NCBI GenBank assembly: GCA_029688955.1
Contig: JARUKZ010000012.1
Coordinates: forward strand, 1-64,000
Length of the DNA stretch: 64,000 nt
DNA from: Chitinispirillales bacterium ANBcel5
Lineage (GTDB): Bacteria; Fibrobacterota; Chitinivibrionia; Chitinivibrionales; Chitinispirillaceae
Direction: 5' to 3'
The notes beneath the pieces were generated by a model that searched no databases, had not been told where the DNA came from, and saw only the letters and a program-made list of their open reading frames with translations. Positions 7,938 through 16,407 of this stretch are shown here, piece by piece. Position 1 is the first letter of the stretch. The number at the start of each line of letters is the position of its first letter. The position numbers were made by a program, and so were the translations under genes.

Positions 7938-9114
7938 GTATGGTCCAGATCCTGTTTATCTTATCATAGCTCCAGCTCCCTCCGGCACAAAAGGTATCCT
8001 GAGTCGAAGTTTTTTCTGCATATGCTTCCACCTGCTCAAAGCTGCCAAGACTACTAAAACTATCTACGCTTCCAAGGCTTTTTGCTCCGGTTGAAGCTGC
8101 TATTTTCAGCGCCTTTTCAATGCTCCTTCCATTTAGTAGTGCGGCAATAAATCCTGCAATACAGCTGTCTCCGGCCCCTGTTGCACAAACAAACTCCTGA
8201 ACCCTGTAACTTTCACAAAACAGCTCTCTTGAACCCCAGTTTGGAGAATGAAACAGTTCAAACGGAGTATTTTTTAAACGGGCCAAATCAGCAGTCTTTA
8301 TATACAGCCCCTTTATTCCACACTTGATCAGGGCAACGGCTGAACCGTATTTGATTATTTTATTGCCCAAGTCTCTTAAAACAGAAATATCCAGGTTTTC
8401 CAAAGGATCACTTTTAAATTGGGCAGCTCTAAATTTGCTGTACGCTGTTTTATTCAACATAAAGAGAATCTCTTCAAAACTGGGGGTGAATATATCCACC
8501 AACGGAAGTGTTTTTTGAAGAAAGCCATCCCAGTCAAAAGTACCTGATTCACTCTGTGGCTCAGGGAGTGTCAGATCCATGGAGACCGGTATTTGGTATT
8601 CTCTGATCTTTTTAAACACCCTCCGCACTTCCTCTCCCTCATTGTGGCGCATTTTGCGCATAAGGGTAGGATAGCCAAAATGAAACAGTGCGCTTTTTTT
8701 AACTGTTGAATAATCGATGTCATCGCTGCCAAAGGTATCATTAGCCCCGCAATTGTGTATCAATATCCTGTCCGCTCCGGGAACGGACAGGGCTATGGTA
8801 AATGAACTTTTTGCTTCATCGGTGATTTTTATATGGTTATCTGTGCCCTGCTGTTCAAAAAAACTTTTTGTTACTGCTCCAAACTGATCATTACCCACTT
8901 TGCACTGGATATTTGTATCAATACCTAAGGCGTTTAGAGCAAGACCGGTGTTGCCAACTACACCACCGGCAGTCACTGATGCATCATCTACGGAAATAAG
9001 TTTTCCTGGTGATAAGATATCACTCACCGCGCCGTGATTAGTGATCTTGGGGGTGATATCCAGGCACACATGACCTGCGACACTAACTTTAGCTGTTTTT
9101 TCCATACTGATCAT
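7933..9114 (-). CDS. PfkB-family carbohydrate kinase
   Basis: 393 residues. PfkB/ribokinase family enzymes phosphorylate sugars or nucleosides. Visible features are the N-terminal GHVCLDITP strand, a glycine-rich TAGGVVGNTGLAL segment (family GG-x-x-x-N-x-A) and the ATP-site motif ATGAGDSCIAGF, whose Asp is the catalytic base. The protein is longer than the usual 300-330 residues and has a C-terminal extension ending GGSWSYDKINRIWTIR. The substrate cannot be assigned. Two possible starts (ATG at 9114, or ATG three codons later) both lack a strong ribosome site. Divergent from the lactate dehydrogenase gene. Confidence 0.85.
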   Translation of the reverse strand: MISMEKTAKVSVAGHVCLDITPKITNHGAVSDILSPGKLISVDDASVTAGGVVGNTGLALNALGIDTNIQCKVGNDQFGAVTKSFFEQQGTDNHIKITDEAKSSFTIALSVPGADRILIHNCGANDTFGSDDIDYSTVKKSALFHFGYPTLMRKMRHNEGEEVRRVFKKIREYQIPVSMDLTLPEPQSESGTFDWDGFLQKTLPLVDIFTPSFEEILFMLNKTAYSKFRAAQFKSDPLENLDISVLRDLGNKIIKYGSAVALIKCGIKGLYIKTADLARLKNTPFELFHSPNWGSRELFCESYRVQEFVCATGAGDSCIAGFIAALLNGRSIEKALKIAASTGAKSLGSVDSFSSLGSFEQVEAYAEKTSTQDTFCAGGSWSYDKINRIWTIR

Positions 9115-9309
9115 TTTTAGTCACTTTTAGAGATATAAGACACTTTTGTTTAGAAAATAAGTGAAAAAAAACACTGATCACAAATCCGTTTTCTAATATA
9201 TTCAGTTTTAGAGCAATCCTCATGGGTGAATCACTGCGGCATGTTTTTTGCAGCATTCTCCTATAACGGTACCTGTAACGTAAAAAGAGAGAGAAAGGGC
9301 AAGGAGTAT
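9115..9309. promoter_or_regulatory. Divergent control region of the PfkB gene and ldhA
   Basis: 195 bases separate two divergent genes and must hold both promoters. AT-rich near the PfkB start. The only element clearly seen is the strong ribosome site AAGGAG at 9301-9306, four bases before the ldhA ATG; an upstream in-frame ATG at 9226 gives a non-homologous extension and is rejected as start. Confidence 0.5.
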
Positions 9310-10359
9310 ATGGGAACTATCAAAGTAGCCTTTTACGATGCCAAACCTTACGATCAAAAATCTTTTAACAAGGTAAATGAGCGCTACGGATTCGACATTC
9401 ACTACTTCCCCACCCACCTGAATGAAGAGTCTGTTGCCCTTGCTGCCGGATTTGACACCGTGTGCGTGTTTGTGAATGATACAGTTAATGCAAAAGTTAT
9501 CGATAAATTAAAAGAAAATGGCACCAAACTCATTGCACTACGTTCTGCAGGCTACAATAACATCGACCTTCATCACACGTATGGGAAAATGCATGTAGTT
9601 CGGGTTCCTGCGTATTCACCCCATGCAGTGGCTGAACATGCTGTTGCACTGATGCTATCATTAAACAGAAAAACCCACAAAGCTTATTTCAGAACAAGAG
9701 ACAACAACTTTGCAATAAACGGCCTGCTGGGTTTTGATATGCATGAGAAAACAGCCGGGATAATCGGAACCGGAAAAATCGGTAAAGTTGCCGCCCAGAT
9801 ATTAAGAGGCTTTGGAATGAATGTTTTAGCGTTTGATGTGTACCCGGATAAACAATTTGCTTCAGAAAATCAGGTCGAATATACCGATCTTGATGATCTC
9901 TATAAACGAAGTGATATTATATCCCTGCACTGCCCCCTGACGCCCGAAAACGTCTATATGATAAATGATGACAGCATTAGAAAAATGAAAGATAATGTGA
10001 TGATCATTAACACCGGGCGGGGCAAACTTATAAACACTCAGGATCTCATTAAGGGTTTGAAATCTAAAAAAATCGGCTCAGCAGGTCTCGATGTCTATGA
10101 AGAGGAAAGTGAGTACTTCTTTGAGGATTTCTCCGGAGAGGCAATAAGCGACGATGTTCTGGCAAGGCTTTTAACCTTCCCTAATGTGTTGATTACTTCA
10201 CACCAGGCATTCTTTACCAAAGAAGCTCTTGAGAGTATCGCGGTCACTACACTCAATAATATAAGACGCTACCACCAGGAGCACCAATTACCCAATGAAA
10301 TCTGTTACCAATGCAATGAAGGCAAGTGTACCCGTAAAGAAAGCGGCCGCTGCTTCTGA
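9310..10359 (+). CDS. ldhA: D-lactate dehydrogenase (fermentative type)
   Basis: 349 residues from the ATG at 9310. It reduces pyruvate to D-lactate with NADH in the cytoplasm. The NAD-binding loop GTGKIG is at 153-158. Catalytic residues of the D-2-hydroxyacid dehydrogenase family are present: R237 in NTGRG, the Glu of DVYEEE (about 265) and H298 in TSHQAF. The LRSAGYNNID segment matches E. coli LdhA closely. Unusual is the C-terminal tail after residue 330, with four cysteines spaced C332-x2-C335-x4-C340-x7-C348, a possible metal or redox site that E. coli LdhA lacks. A terminator follows directly. Confidence 0.9.
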   Translation: MGTIKVAFYDAKPYDQKSFNKVNERYGFDIHYFPTHLNEESVALAAGFDTVCVFVNDTVNAKVIDKLKENGTKLIALRSAGYNNIDLHHTYGKMHVVRVPAYSPHAVAEHAVALMLSLNRKTHKAYFRTRDNNFAINGLLGFDMHEKTAGIIGTGKIGKVAAQILRGFGMNVLAFDVYPDKQFASENQVEYTDLDDLYKRSDIISLHCPLTPENVYMINDDSIRKMKDNVMIINTGRGKLINTQDLIKGLKSKKIGSAGLDVYEEESEYFFEDFSGEAISDDVLARLLTFPNVLITSHQAFFTKEALESIAVTTLNNIRRYHQEHQLPNEICYQCNEGKCTRKESGRCF

Positions 10360-10369
10360 TAAACGCTGA

Positions 10370-10402
10370 GTGAGGGGCTAATTTAAACCCCTCACCCTTT
10401 TT
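10370..10402 (+). terminator. Intrinsic terminator of ldhA
   Basis: Arms GTGAGGGG (10370-10377) and CCCCTCAC (10388-10395) enclose a 10-base loop and are followed by CCTTTTTA on the plus strand. The second arm lies inside the last codons of the convergent cysteine desulfurase gene, so the terminator and that gene's end share sequence. Confidence 0.8.
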
Positions 10403-11511
10403 ACAATTTTTACCACAGCTTCTACACAGTAATCAACTTCTTCTCTGGTATTTAGACTGCTCAAAGAAAAACGAACAGAACATGCCGCCTCCTGATAACG
10501 CCTTCCCATTGCCAGCAAAACTTTTGAAGGATCGATTGCTCCGGACTGGCACGCTGAACCACCAGAAATACACACCCCCTCCTGATCCAAGGCGGCAATC
10601 ATAACCTGAGCATCAATGTTTTTGAAGGTTACATTCAATGTTCCCGGCAACCTCTTCTCTGCATCACCGTTGCGCAATACCCCTTCAATCTGATCGCTGA
10701 GCTTATTGAATAAGTACTCAGTGAGTTCAAAAAGATACTCTGAGTTTCGCTCCATCCTCCCACAACTCAACTCAGCAGCTCTTACAAAACCAAGGATTAG
10801 TGGCAGGTTCTCAGTTCCGGGCCGTATTTCTCTTTCCTGGTGCCCTCCAAAAAACCTGGGGACCAACCTAACACCTTTACGAACATACAACGCACCAACC
10901 CCTTTGGGGCCATTTAGTTTATGAGAGGATAAAGACATCAAATCCAATGGAATAGTATTTACATCCAGAGCAATCTTTCCAAACGCCTGTACTGCATCGC
11001 TATGAACAAGGATGTCGCTGTCAGCAAACATTTCAGCTATTTCCTTAACGGGCTGTAAGGTACCGATTTCATTATTTGCGGCCATTACCGAAACAAGTGA
11101 TGGTTGAGAAGCCTTTTTGGCTAACAACTCTTCTGTAACAATCACACCCCTACTATCAACCGAAACAGAATGGCATTGCCTGCCCTGTTTCTTTAACTGA
11201 GTTGCAATGCTTATAACTGATGGATGCTCGATTTGTGAATGAACAAAACACCCCTGGCTATTGTGGTCCATACTCCCTAGCACTGCAAGATTATTGGATT
11301 CGGTACCACCCGAGGTAAAAACAATCTCCTCAGCAGAAGCATTTATTATAGCGGCCAACCGCTCCCGTGCCCTTTCAAGCTCACCAAAAGCAGCACGTCC
11401 ACAGCTGTGCAGTGAAGAAGGGTTGCCCCAAAAACGCTGATTGGCTTCATTTATTACCTCTCCTACTTCCGGATCCAGAGGTGTTGTTGAATTATGGTCA
11501 AAGTAGATCAT
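10378..11511 (-). CDS. Cysteine desulfurase (NifS/IscS family)
   Basis: 377 residues. A PLP enzyme that removes sulfur from cysteine to give alanine and a persulfide for Fe-S clusters or tRNA thiolation. The Schiff-base lysine is K198 in SSHKLNGPKG, H96 lies in the conserved EHPSV, and the persulfide cysteine is C321 in GSACQSG. The short active-site loop places it in the IscS/NifS group rather than the SufS group. No iscU, nifU or thiI partner is next to it. It stands alone, convergent to ldhA. Confidence 0.92.
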   Translation of the reverse strand: MIYFDHNSTTPLDPEVGEVINEANQRFWGNPSSLHSCGRAAFGELERARERLAAIINASAEEIVFTSGGTESNNLAVLGSMDHNSQGCFVHSQIEHPSVISIATQLKKQGRQCHSVSVDSRGVIVTEELLAKKASQPSLVSVMAANNEIGTLQPVKEIAEMFADSDILVHSDAVQAFGKIALDVNTIPLDLMSLSSHKLNGPKGVGALYVRKGVRLVPRFFGGHQEREIRPGTENLPLILGFVRAAELSCGRMERNSEYLFELTEYLFNKLSDQIEGVLRNGDAEKRLPGTLNVTFKNIDAQVMIAALDQEGVCISGGSACQSGAIDPSKVLLAMGRRYQEAACSVRFSLSSLNTREEVDYCVEAVVKIVKRVRGLN

Positions 11512-11598
11512 ACATTTTCCAAACTCTTTTGTTTTTCAAGATTTTTAGAAAAATACCTTCCAATTACCGGGGAATATAAAACAGTGCAGGCGTGACAT

Positions 11599-12483
11599 TT
11601 ACCTTAACTCCGGCAATGATTCTCTCAAGCTGGCTACCGACTTCTCCTTATCCTTGGTTTCAAGCATGACATCAAAATCCAGATCCTTGATCTCAGAATA
11701 GAACCTTTTGAACTCGTTAACATCTATGCCTACCGAGTGCGCCCCCCTGCTTTTATCCGGGTCCTGATTTGAATAATGTATCTTTTGCCTGCCATCTCCG
11801 GTCCAGGTTTCGGCGAATTGCAAAATAATATCCCGCAGAGAGTCATCGGTTTTTTCGGGAAATATTTGGTGATGGAAAACATCAAATACTCCGCGCAATT
11901 CAACGCGATTACAGACTTCAAGAATTTCCCCTGCACTGTAGTTTCGTTCATCATTTTCAAGCACCAGGCGCGAGCGAATCTCAGCCGGAAGGTCAACAAT
12001 CCTTTCAATCAAAAGGGCTTTGGACTTTTCCTTATCCCCATATACCCCTCCGCCATGAAGAACCAGGACATGGTTACAGTCAAGCCCCATACATTCCAGT
12101 ACCGAAGTATGATACTGAAGATCAAGGAGGGTATTTTTATAGGTAGTCTCATTTGGGGTATTTAGAACAGTATATTGCCCCGGATGCATCGAAACACGCA
12201 TACCGTTTTCTTTCACAAATGTACCAATATCCTCCAGCTCCTTTTTTAAAACAGCTTTCCAGGCACCTGAATTAACAGGGTGCGAACCCAGGGGTATAAG
12301 CCCCGAAGAGATACGAAACACCATTATCCCTCTTTTCAAATTCCACTGAAGAATGTTCATCAGGGCAGAGATATTTTTACCCGATACTTCAATCATACGC
12401 TCTTCGGTGTAATTTGCGAGCCTGAAGCTCCTGCTTGAAGTAGGAAGTGAAGTGTTAATGCATGCGTAGCCAAGTCTGATCAT
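11599..12483 (-). CDS. uvsE: UV DNA damage endonuclease UvsE/UVDE
   Basis: 294 residues. UVDE nicks DNA immediately 5' of UV photoproducts and some other lesions, starting an alternative excision repair. The TIM-barrel family pattern is clear: MIRLGYACIN at the N terminus, FRISSGLIPLGSHPVN, the metal ligand segments SMHPGQY, LHGGGVYGDK and LENDERNYS, then DVFHHQ and HYSNQ. Length matches the Thermus and Bacillus enzymes. Its ATG overlaps the stop of the radical SAM gene in an ATGA, so the two are translationally coupled. Confidence 0.93.
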   Translation of the reverse strand: MIRLGYACINTSLPTSSRSFRLANYTEERMIEVSGKNISALMNILQWNLKRGIMVFRISSGLIPLGSHPVNSGAWKAVLKKELEDIGTFVKENGMRVSMHPGQYTVLNTPNETTYKNTLLDLQYHTSVLECMGLDCNHVLVLHGGGVYGDKEKSKALLIERIVDLPAEIRSRLVLENDERNYSAGEILEVCNRVELRGVFDVFHHQIFPEKTDDSLRDIILQFAETWTGDGRQKIHYSNQDPDKSRGAHSVGIDVNEFKRFYSEIKDLDFDVMLETKDKEKSVASLRESLPELR

Positions 12484-13541
12484 ACAAATTTCTTTTCTTC
12501 GTGTTTAAGTATCTTATCACATTGCGGGTCATCACCATAGACTGTACCACTATGGGATAATGCCTGAGCCCTGCACCCCATACAATCCAGTAGTGCACAA
12601 TCGCCACACCCGCCCTTAGTGAGCTTTGGCATAAGCCTCAAAGGTGAATATTTGCTCAAATCTTTTAACACCTTTGGAAACGAGTCAGAGGGAAGTACAC
12701 CAACCGGAATGGGAAGACGCCTGCAGGGATAGACTGTGCCATCGGGCATAAGTGCCATGCTCTGAGGACCAAGGTTACATAAAGCTGCACCAATTTCACC
12801 ACCAATATTTTCTGTTTCCTGTGTATCTATGAAAAAGGCTCTGTAGGGTAGCAGTTCTTCAGGAGAGATACCTAAATCGTTTTCAGATATAATGGTCTTC
12901 CTGATCTCCAACCAATGATTAGCATTCAGAATCCCATCGGCTATATGTAAGCCATTACCAAGAGGTACAAATCTTTCGAATATTACCCCTTTTACTCCCT
13001 TTTGGCGTGCCAGTTGCAATAAACCGGACACAGAATTCCAGTTCCAGGCTCCCAGGGTAACCATAAGAACTACTTGTAACCCAGCACTTTGAAGCAGTTC
13101 TATAGAATTAAGAACTGCTTCAAAGTGCCCCTTACCTCTGATTGAATCATTAATCGATGAGTCATGAGATTCAAGAGATATTTTAATTGCGGATAGTGCA
13201 CCATTCTTTTTTAACTCTCTTAAAATCGCCTCATCTATCTCTAAAGCATTGGTGATCAGGTTGAGTTCTTTAAGATTATTATAAGTGGCAAGATGGCGGA
13301 GCAGGGGGAAAAGGTCTCTATGAAGCAAAGGCTCTCCCCCGGTAACATTAACCGTTACCGGAATGTTACGTAAGGACAAAAATATCCGGTCTGCGATTCT
13401 TTTTAAGTGATGGAGTTCAAAGTCACTGCTATTACTAAACTTATCCTGATAACAATGTCTGCAACGCTGATTACAACTGTTTGTAATATGCCACTGAAAT
13501 CCAAACTCTTCTATATCCGGCATTACAATTTCTGAACCCAT
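12480..13541 (-). CDS. Radical SAM protein with SPASM domain
   Basis: 353 residues. The N-terminal radical SAM motif is C23-x3-C27-x2-C30 (NSCNQRCRHCYQ), followed by the SAM-binding TGGEPLLH. The C-terminal SPASM part has the pattern PDGTVYPCRRLP and a run of cysteines (GGCGDCALLDCMGC) ending in DDPQC, which should hold auxiliary Fe-S clusters. Family members modify peptides, proteins or small molecules; no short precursor peptide is seen next to it, so the substrate is unknown. The stop overlaps the uvsE start by four bases. An alternative start is the Met at codon 7. Confidence 0.88.
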   Translation of the reverse strand: MGSEIVMPDIEEFGFQWHITNSCNQRCRHCYQDKFSNSSDFELHHLKRIADRIFLSLRNIPVTVNVTGGEPLLHRDLFPLLRHLATYNNLKELNLITNALEIDEAILRELKKNGALSAIKISLESHDSSINDSIRGKGHFEAVLNSIELLQSAGLQVVLMVTLGAWNWNSVSGLLQLARQKGVKGVIFERFVPLGNGLHIADGILNANHWLEIRKTIISENDLGISPEELLPYRAFFIDTQETENIGGEIGAALCNLGPQSMALMPDGTVYPCRRLPIPVGVLPSDSFPKVLKDLSKYSPLRLMPKLTKGGCGDCALLDCMGCRAQALSHSGTVYGDDPQCDKILKHEEKKFV

Positions 13542-13647
13542 ACCTACTTAAATATCCTGATCACGATTAGTTTCTGGTTCACTTAATTACGATAAGCAGA
13601 AAAAAGTATTGGTTACTGGGTTAAGAAGTTGTAATCGCAACTACTTT

Positions 13648-14607
13648 TTAAAGGCTTTTCACAACCCAGCCGTTTTCAGCAAGGATAGAGATGATACTAT
13701 CTTCACCCAAAAAATGTCCCGCACCCACAACTACGAAATAAACCCCTTTATTCTGAGCCAGTTCAGAGATTCTCCTGGCCATGGCATGATTTCTTTTTTT
13801 AAACATCTCCTCATATATTTGTTCATACCCTGGTATATGTTCAGAGTAATCTTTAAGGACAATGCTTGCAAGTGAAACGCTGTCACCACAAGCCCAGGCA
13901 GTGGAGAGAGCCTGCATCTGCTGCTTAGCCGATTCACCTGAGAGTATGGTATAGGATAGGAAATCTTCCCCATCAAGCATACTCAAAAGTTTCATCTGAT
14001 ATTCTGCACTTTCCAGCTCAAGGATCTCTTTGTCATCACTTTTTCTAAAGAAGTAGCTTTCAACTCCCATTTCAGGACTATAACCAAGAGACTGTATCTG
14101 AAGAACACTTAGTGTCACAGCCATCATCCAGGGCCTGAAGTGCAGAAACGGGGCAATCGGAACTCCCATCGCGCTAAGGGTTTCTTCGAGTTGGTTATAT
14201 ACTTCTGGTGATAGTTTTTGTTCAAGAGTTTCTCCCTCACTCAGATAACCAGCCTTCATAAGCTCAGCCATCTCAGAGCCAATCCCCTCCTTTTGGGAGT
14301 TAATCTCTACTACAAGGTACTGCGATTTTTCAAAAGCCTGGTTGATTTCATCAGAAAAAGGATAAAAAGCAGGAATCCCAAAGTGGATAGAACCAAACAT
14401 ATAAACAGTGGAACTATCCCCATCTATTCTCCAGAGTTTCTGCCTGGCCCCCTCTTCACATAAACTTCCCTTAGCAGGTGAAGGTGTTATATCTTCCTGA
14501 GCAGTGCTGTCTTTAGTTTTCGTATCAATTGAAGAAGGATCTGTTTTAAGAACCGGACTACAAGAAAGCAAAAAGAGTGTTACAATTAAAATCAAAGATA
14601 TATTCAC
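13648..14607 (-). CDS. TraB/GumN family lipoprotein
   Basis: 319 residues. The signal peptide ends in a lipobox with the lipidated cysteine at C16 (FLLSC), so the protein is attached to an outer or inner membrane leaflet facing the periplasm. The mature part shows the TraB/GumN pattern: MFGSIHFG, the Glu segment VVEINSQ, GVESYF, an RN pair near the C terminus (KKRNHAMARR) and VVVGAGHFLGEDSI. The family is thought to be metal-dependent protease-like, but its function is poorly known. 106 bases upstream of the radical SAM gene in the same direction; divergent from queF. Confidence 0.85.
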   Translation of the reverse strand: MNISLILIVTLFLLSCSPVLKTDPSSIDTKTKDSTAQEDITPSPAKGSLCEEGARQKLWRIDGDSSTVYMFGSIHFGIPAFYPFSDEINQAFEKSQYLVVEINSQKEGIGSEMAELMKAGYLSEGETLEQKLSPEVYNQLEETLSAMGVPIAPFLHFRPWMMAVTLSVLQIQSLGYSPEMGVESYFFRKSDDKEILELESAEYQMKLLSMLDGEDFLSYTILSGESAKQQMQALSTAWACGDSVSLASIVLKDYSEHIPGYEQIYEEMFKKRNHAMARRISELAQNKGVYFVVVGAGHFLGEDSIISILAENGWVVKSL

Positions 14608-14712
14608 TGTTTACCCCATTTGGTTGTTTTATGGATATCTATAAAAAATTACTACCTGGCTGTGTGCCTGATGGTATTTTTTTAACTCATTTTTACAGGA
14701 GAATCAGAAAAA

Positions 14713-15174
14713 ATGTTTTTTAAAGATGTAATTCAATTAGAACAGGCGCTTGAAAAAGATCTTCTACCACCAATCGAAACATTTCCCTGCCCCTACGATT
14801 CATCAGCTACAAAAAGTGGTGTGATAAGAATCGTTTTTCCGGAATTCACCTGTGTATGTCCCAAAACCGGTTATCCTGACTTTGCTGCTATCACACTATA
14901 CTATTTACCAGACAAGCTCTGTCTTGAGCTCAAAGCCTGGAAACTTTATCTTAATTCATTCAGGATGGTTGGTACATTTCACGAAACAGTTACACACCAT
15001 CTGTTTGAAACGCTCAAAACAACGCTTTTACCCAAATGGTTACTGGTCACAGGTGATTTTTTGCCACGGGGCAATGTAGATACAACTGTTGTATTTGAAA
15101 CATTGGGAGAAAGGCCCGCTGGTGCGGACCTTATTATCAAACCTTTAAGTCCACACTGCAGGGAGATGAACTGA
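14713..15174 (+). CDS. queF: NADPH-dependent 7-cyano-7-deazaguanine reductase QueF
   Basis: 153 residues. It reduces the nitrile of preQ0 to the aminomethyl of preQ1 in queuosine synthesis. The nucleophilic cysteine is C49 in FTCVCPKTGYPDFA with D56 following. The family motif usually written E-S-K-S-x-K-L-Y appears here as ELKAWKLY (72-79), so the second position is Leu instead of Ser. Length is that of the short, unimodular QueF. No other queuosine genes are nearby. Divergent from the GumN lipoprotein gene. Confidence 0.93.
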   Translation: MFFKDVIQLEQALEKDLLPPIETFPCPYDSSATKSGVIRIVFPEFTCVCPKTGYPDFAAITLYYLPDKLCLELKAWKLYLNSFRMVGTFHETVTHHLFETLKTTLLPKWLLVTGDFLPRGNVDTTVVFETLGERPAGADLIIKPLSPHCREMN

Positions 15175-15209
15175 CCTTTCAGAGAATAAACTCTGTAAGG
15201 GAGTAAGGA

Positions 15210-16391
15210 TCAGAAGAATTGTGTTTCTGTAACACCCATGTCTCTGAGACATTTAAGGGTTGATTCTGCAACAGTTTCAATCTCTTCTTTTGTAATTTCC
15301 GAAAATATGGAAAAGCGTGCAAGAGAAGTATCTTTTGGCGTTGCAGGGTAGAGAAATACTGAAAACAGTACCCCCATCTCCTTTAGTCTTCCGTAGAGAT
15401 CTATGGCAGGGTCTTCCCCTTTAAACATCAAAGAGACTATCTGACAAGCACTTGGTCCGGTACTTATGCCGTTATTATTGAACAACTCTCTTAAGTAAGC
15501 GGCCATTCTTTGGGTATGGGCAGCTCTTTGAGGTTCTCTCATGAGAATATCGAGAGCTTTCCAGTTCCCGGCAGAAGTAGGTGGCGCAACATTAGTACTA
15601 AATATTACCGATCGGGCTCTATACATAAGGTATTCGGCTGTGTGGGGATCAGTGACTACAAATCCACCATTACCGCCCAAAGCTTTAGCAATGGAAACAG
15701 TTCGTAGATGCACTCTATCCTGTACATCTTCATCAACCGCGCATCCCCCACCATTTTCCCCAATCATTCCAAATGAGTGAGCTTCATCCACCACAAGCAA
15801 ACACTTGAATTCTTCTGCGATATCTGCATAGGCGCTTACGTTTGCAACTGCGCCATGAGTACTGTAATAGCCGTCGATTACAATGACCCCCGGCCCAAAG
15901 ACTTTAACCATTTTGCGCATGGACTGAGCACAATTATGCTTTACAGGAATAAGCTTACCACCAGAAAAGCGAGCACCATCCCAAAGGGAAGCATGAGCAT
16001 TGACGTCAAGATACACAGGGGTTTCGGGCCTGACAATAGCCTCCATCATTCCCACATTTGCCGTCCAGCCACATGTAGTCAGCAAAACACACTCAGGCCC
16101 CTGAACTTTACTGGCTTTTGCGATTGCCTCTTTCAGTTTCAGGTGGTATCCATGCTCACCACCATATACCACCGATGCCATTACCCCATAGCCAACATCA
16201 GTTGTGGCCTTAACTCTCTCCTCAATGACTTCAGGATGTTGCGAGAGTCTCAGGTAATCGTTATGATGACAGGAGATATAGCCGGTCGTATCTGAAGGCT
16301 GATCGAAAGGATGCAACCGCCATGATTTAATTCTATCAAGCAAAGGTTTTTTATGTTCTTCAAACCAGGTAGGAGTAACTGTTTTTTGCAT
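15210..16391 (-). CDS. CqsA/LqsA-like alpha-oxoamine synthase
   Basis: 393 residues, close to the 389 of Vibrio CqsA. These PLP enzymes condense an amino acid (or SAM) with an acyl thioester; CqsA makes the precursor of the CAI-1 alpha-hydroxyketone autoinducer. The Schiff-base lysine is K236 (SIAKALG); D202 and H205 lie in DEAHSFG, and H133 in NAHASLWDGAR. From memory, the stretch around 107-215 resembles CqsA much more than KBL or BioF, for example GWTANVG, NAHASLWDGAR and DGYYSTHG against CqsA GWNANVG, FAHMSLWEGAR and DSIYSTLG. Serine palmitoyltransferase-like activity is the main alternative, because ACP and acyl-ligase partners also occur with that enzyme in some bacteria. Last gene of an ACP-ligase-synthase operon; 16 bases after the ligase. 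Confidence 0.8.
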   Translation of the reverse strand: MQKTVTPTWFEEHKKPLLDRIKSWRLHPFDQPSDTTGYISCHHNDYLRLSQHPEVIEERVKATTDVGYGVMASVVYGGEHGYHLKLKEAIAKASKVQGPECVLLTTCGWTANVGMMEAIVRPETPVYLDVNAHASLWDGARFSGGKLIPVKHNCAQSMRKMVKVFGPGVIVIDGYYSTHGAVANVSAYADIAEEFKCLLVVDEAHSFGMIGENGGGCAVDEDVQDRVHLRTVSIAKALGGNGGFVVTDPHTAEYLMYRARSVIFSTNVAPPTSAGNWKALDILMREPQRAAHTQRMAAYLRELFNNNGISTGPSACQIVSLMFKGEDPAIDLYGRLKEMGVLFSVFLYPATPKDTSLARFSIFSEITKEEIETVAESTLKCLRDMGVTETQFF

Positions 16392-16407
16392 GCAAATTTC
16401 CTTATTT

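Noticed and set aside
15210-16391. Glycine C-acetyltransferase (KBL) or 8-amino-7-oxononanoate synthase
   Set aside because: Local motifs (GWTANVG, NAHASLWDGAR, DEAHSFG) follow CqsA more closely, and no biotin or threonine-degradation gene is nearby. Not fully excluded.
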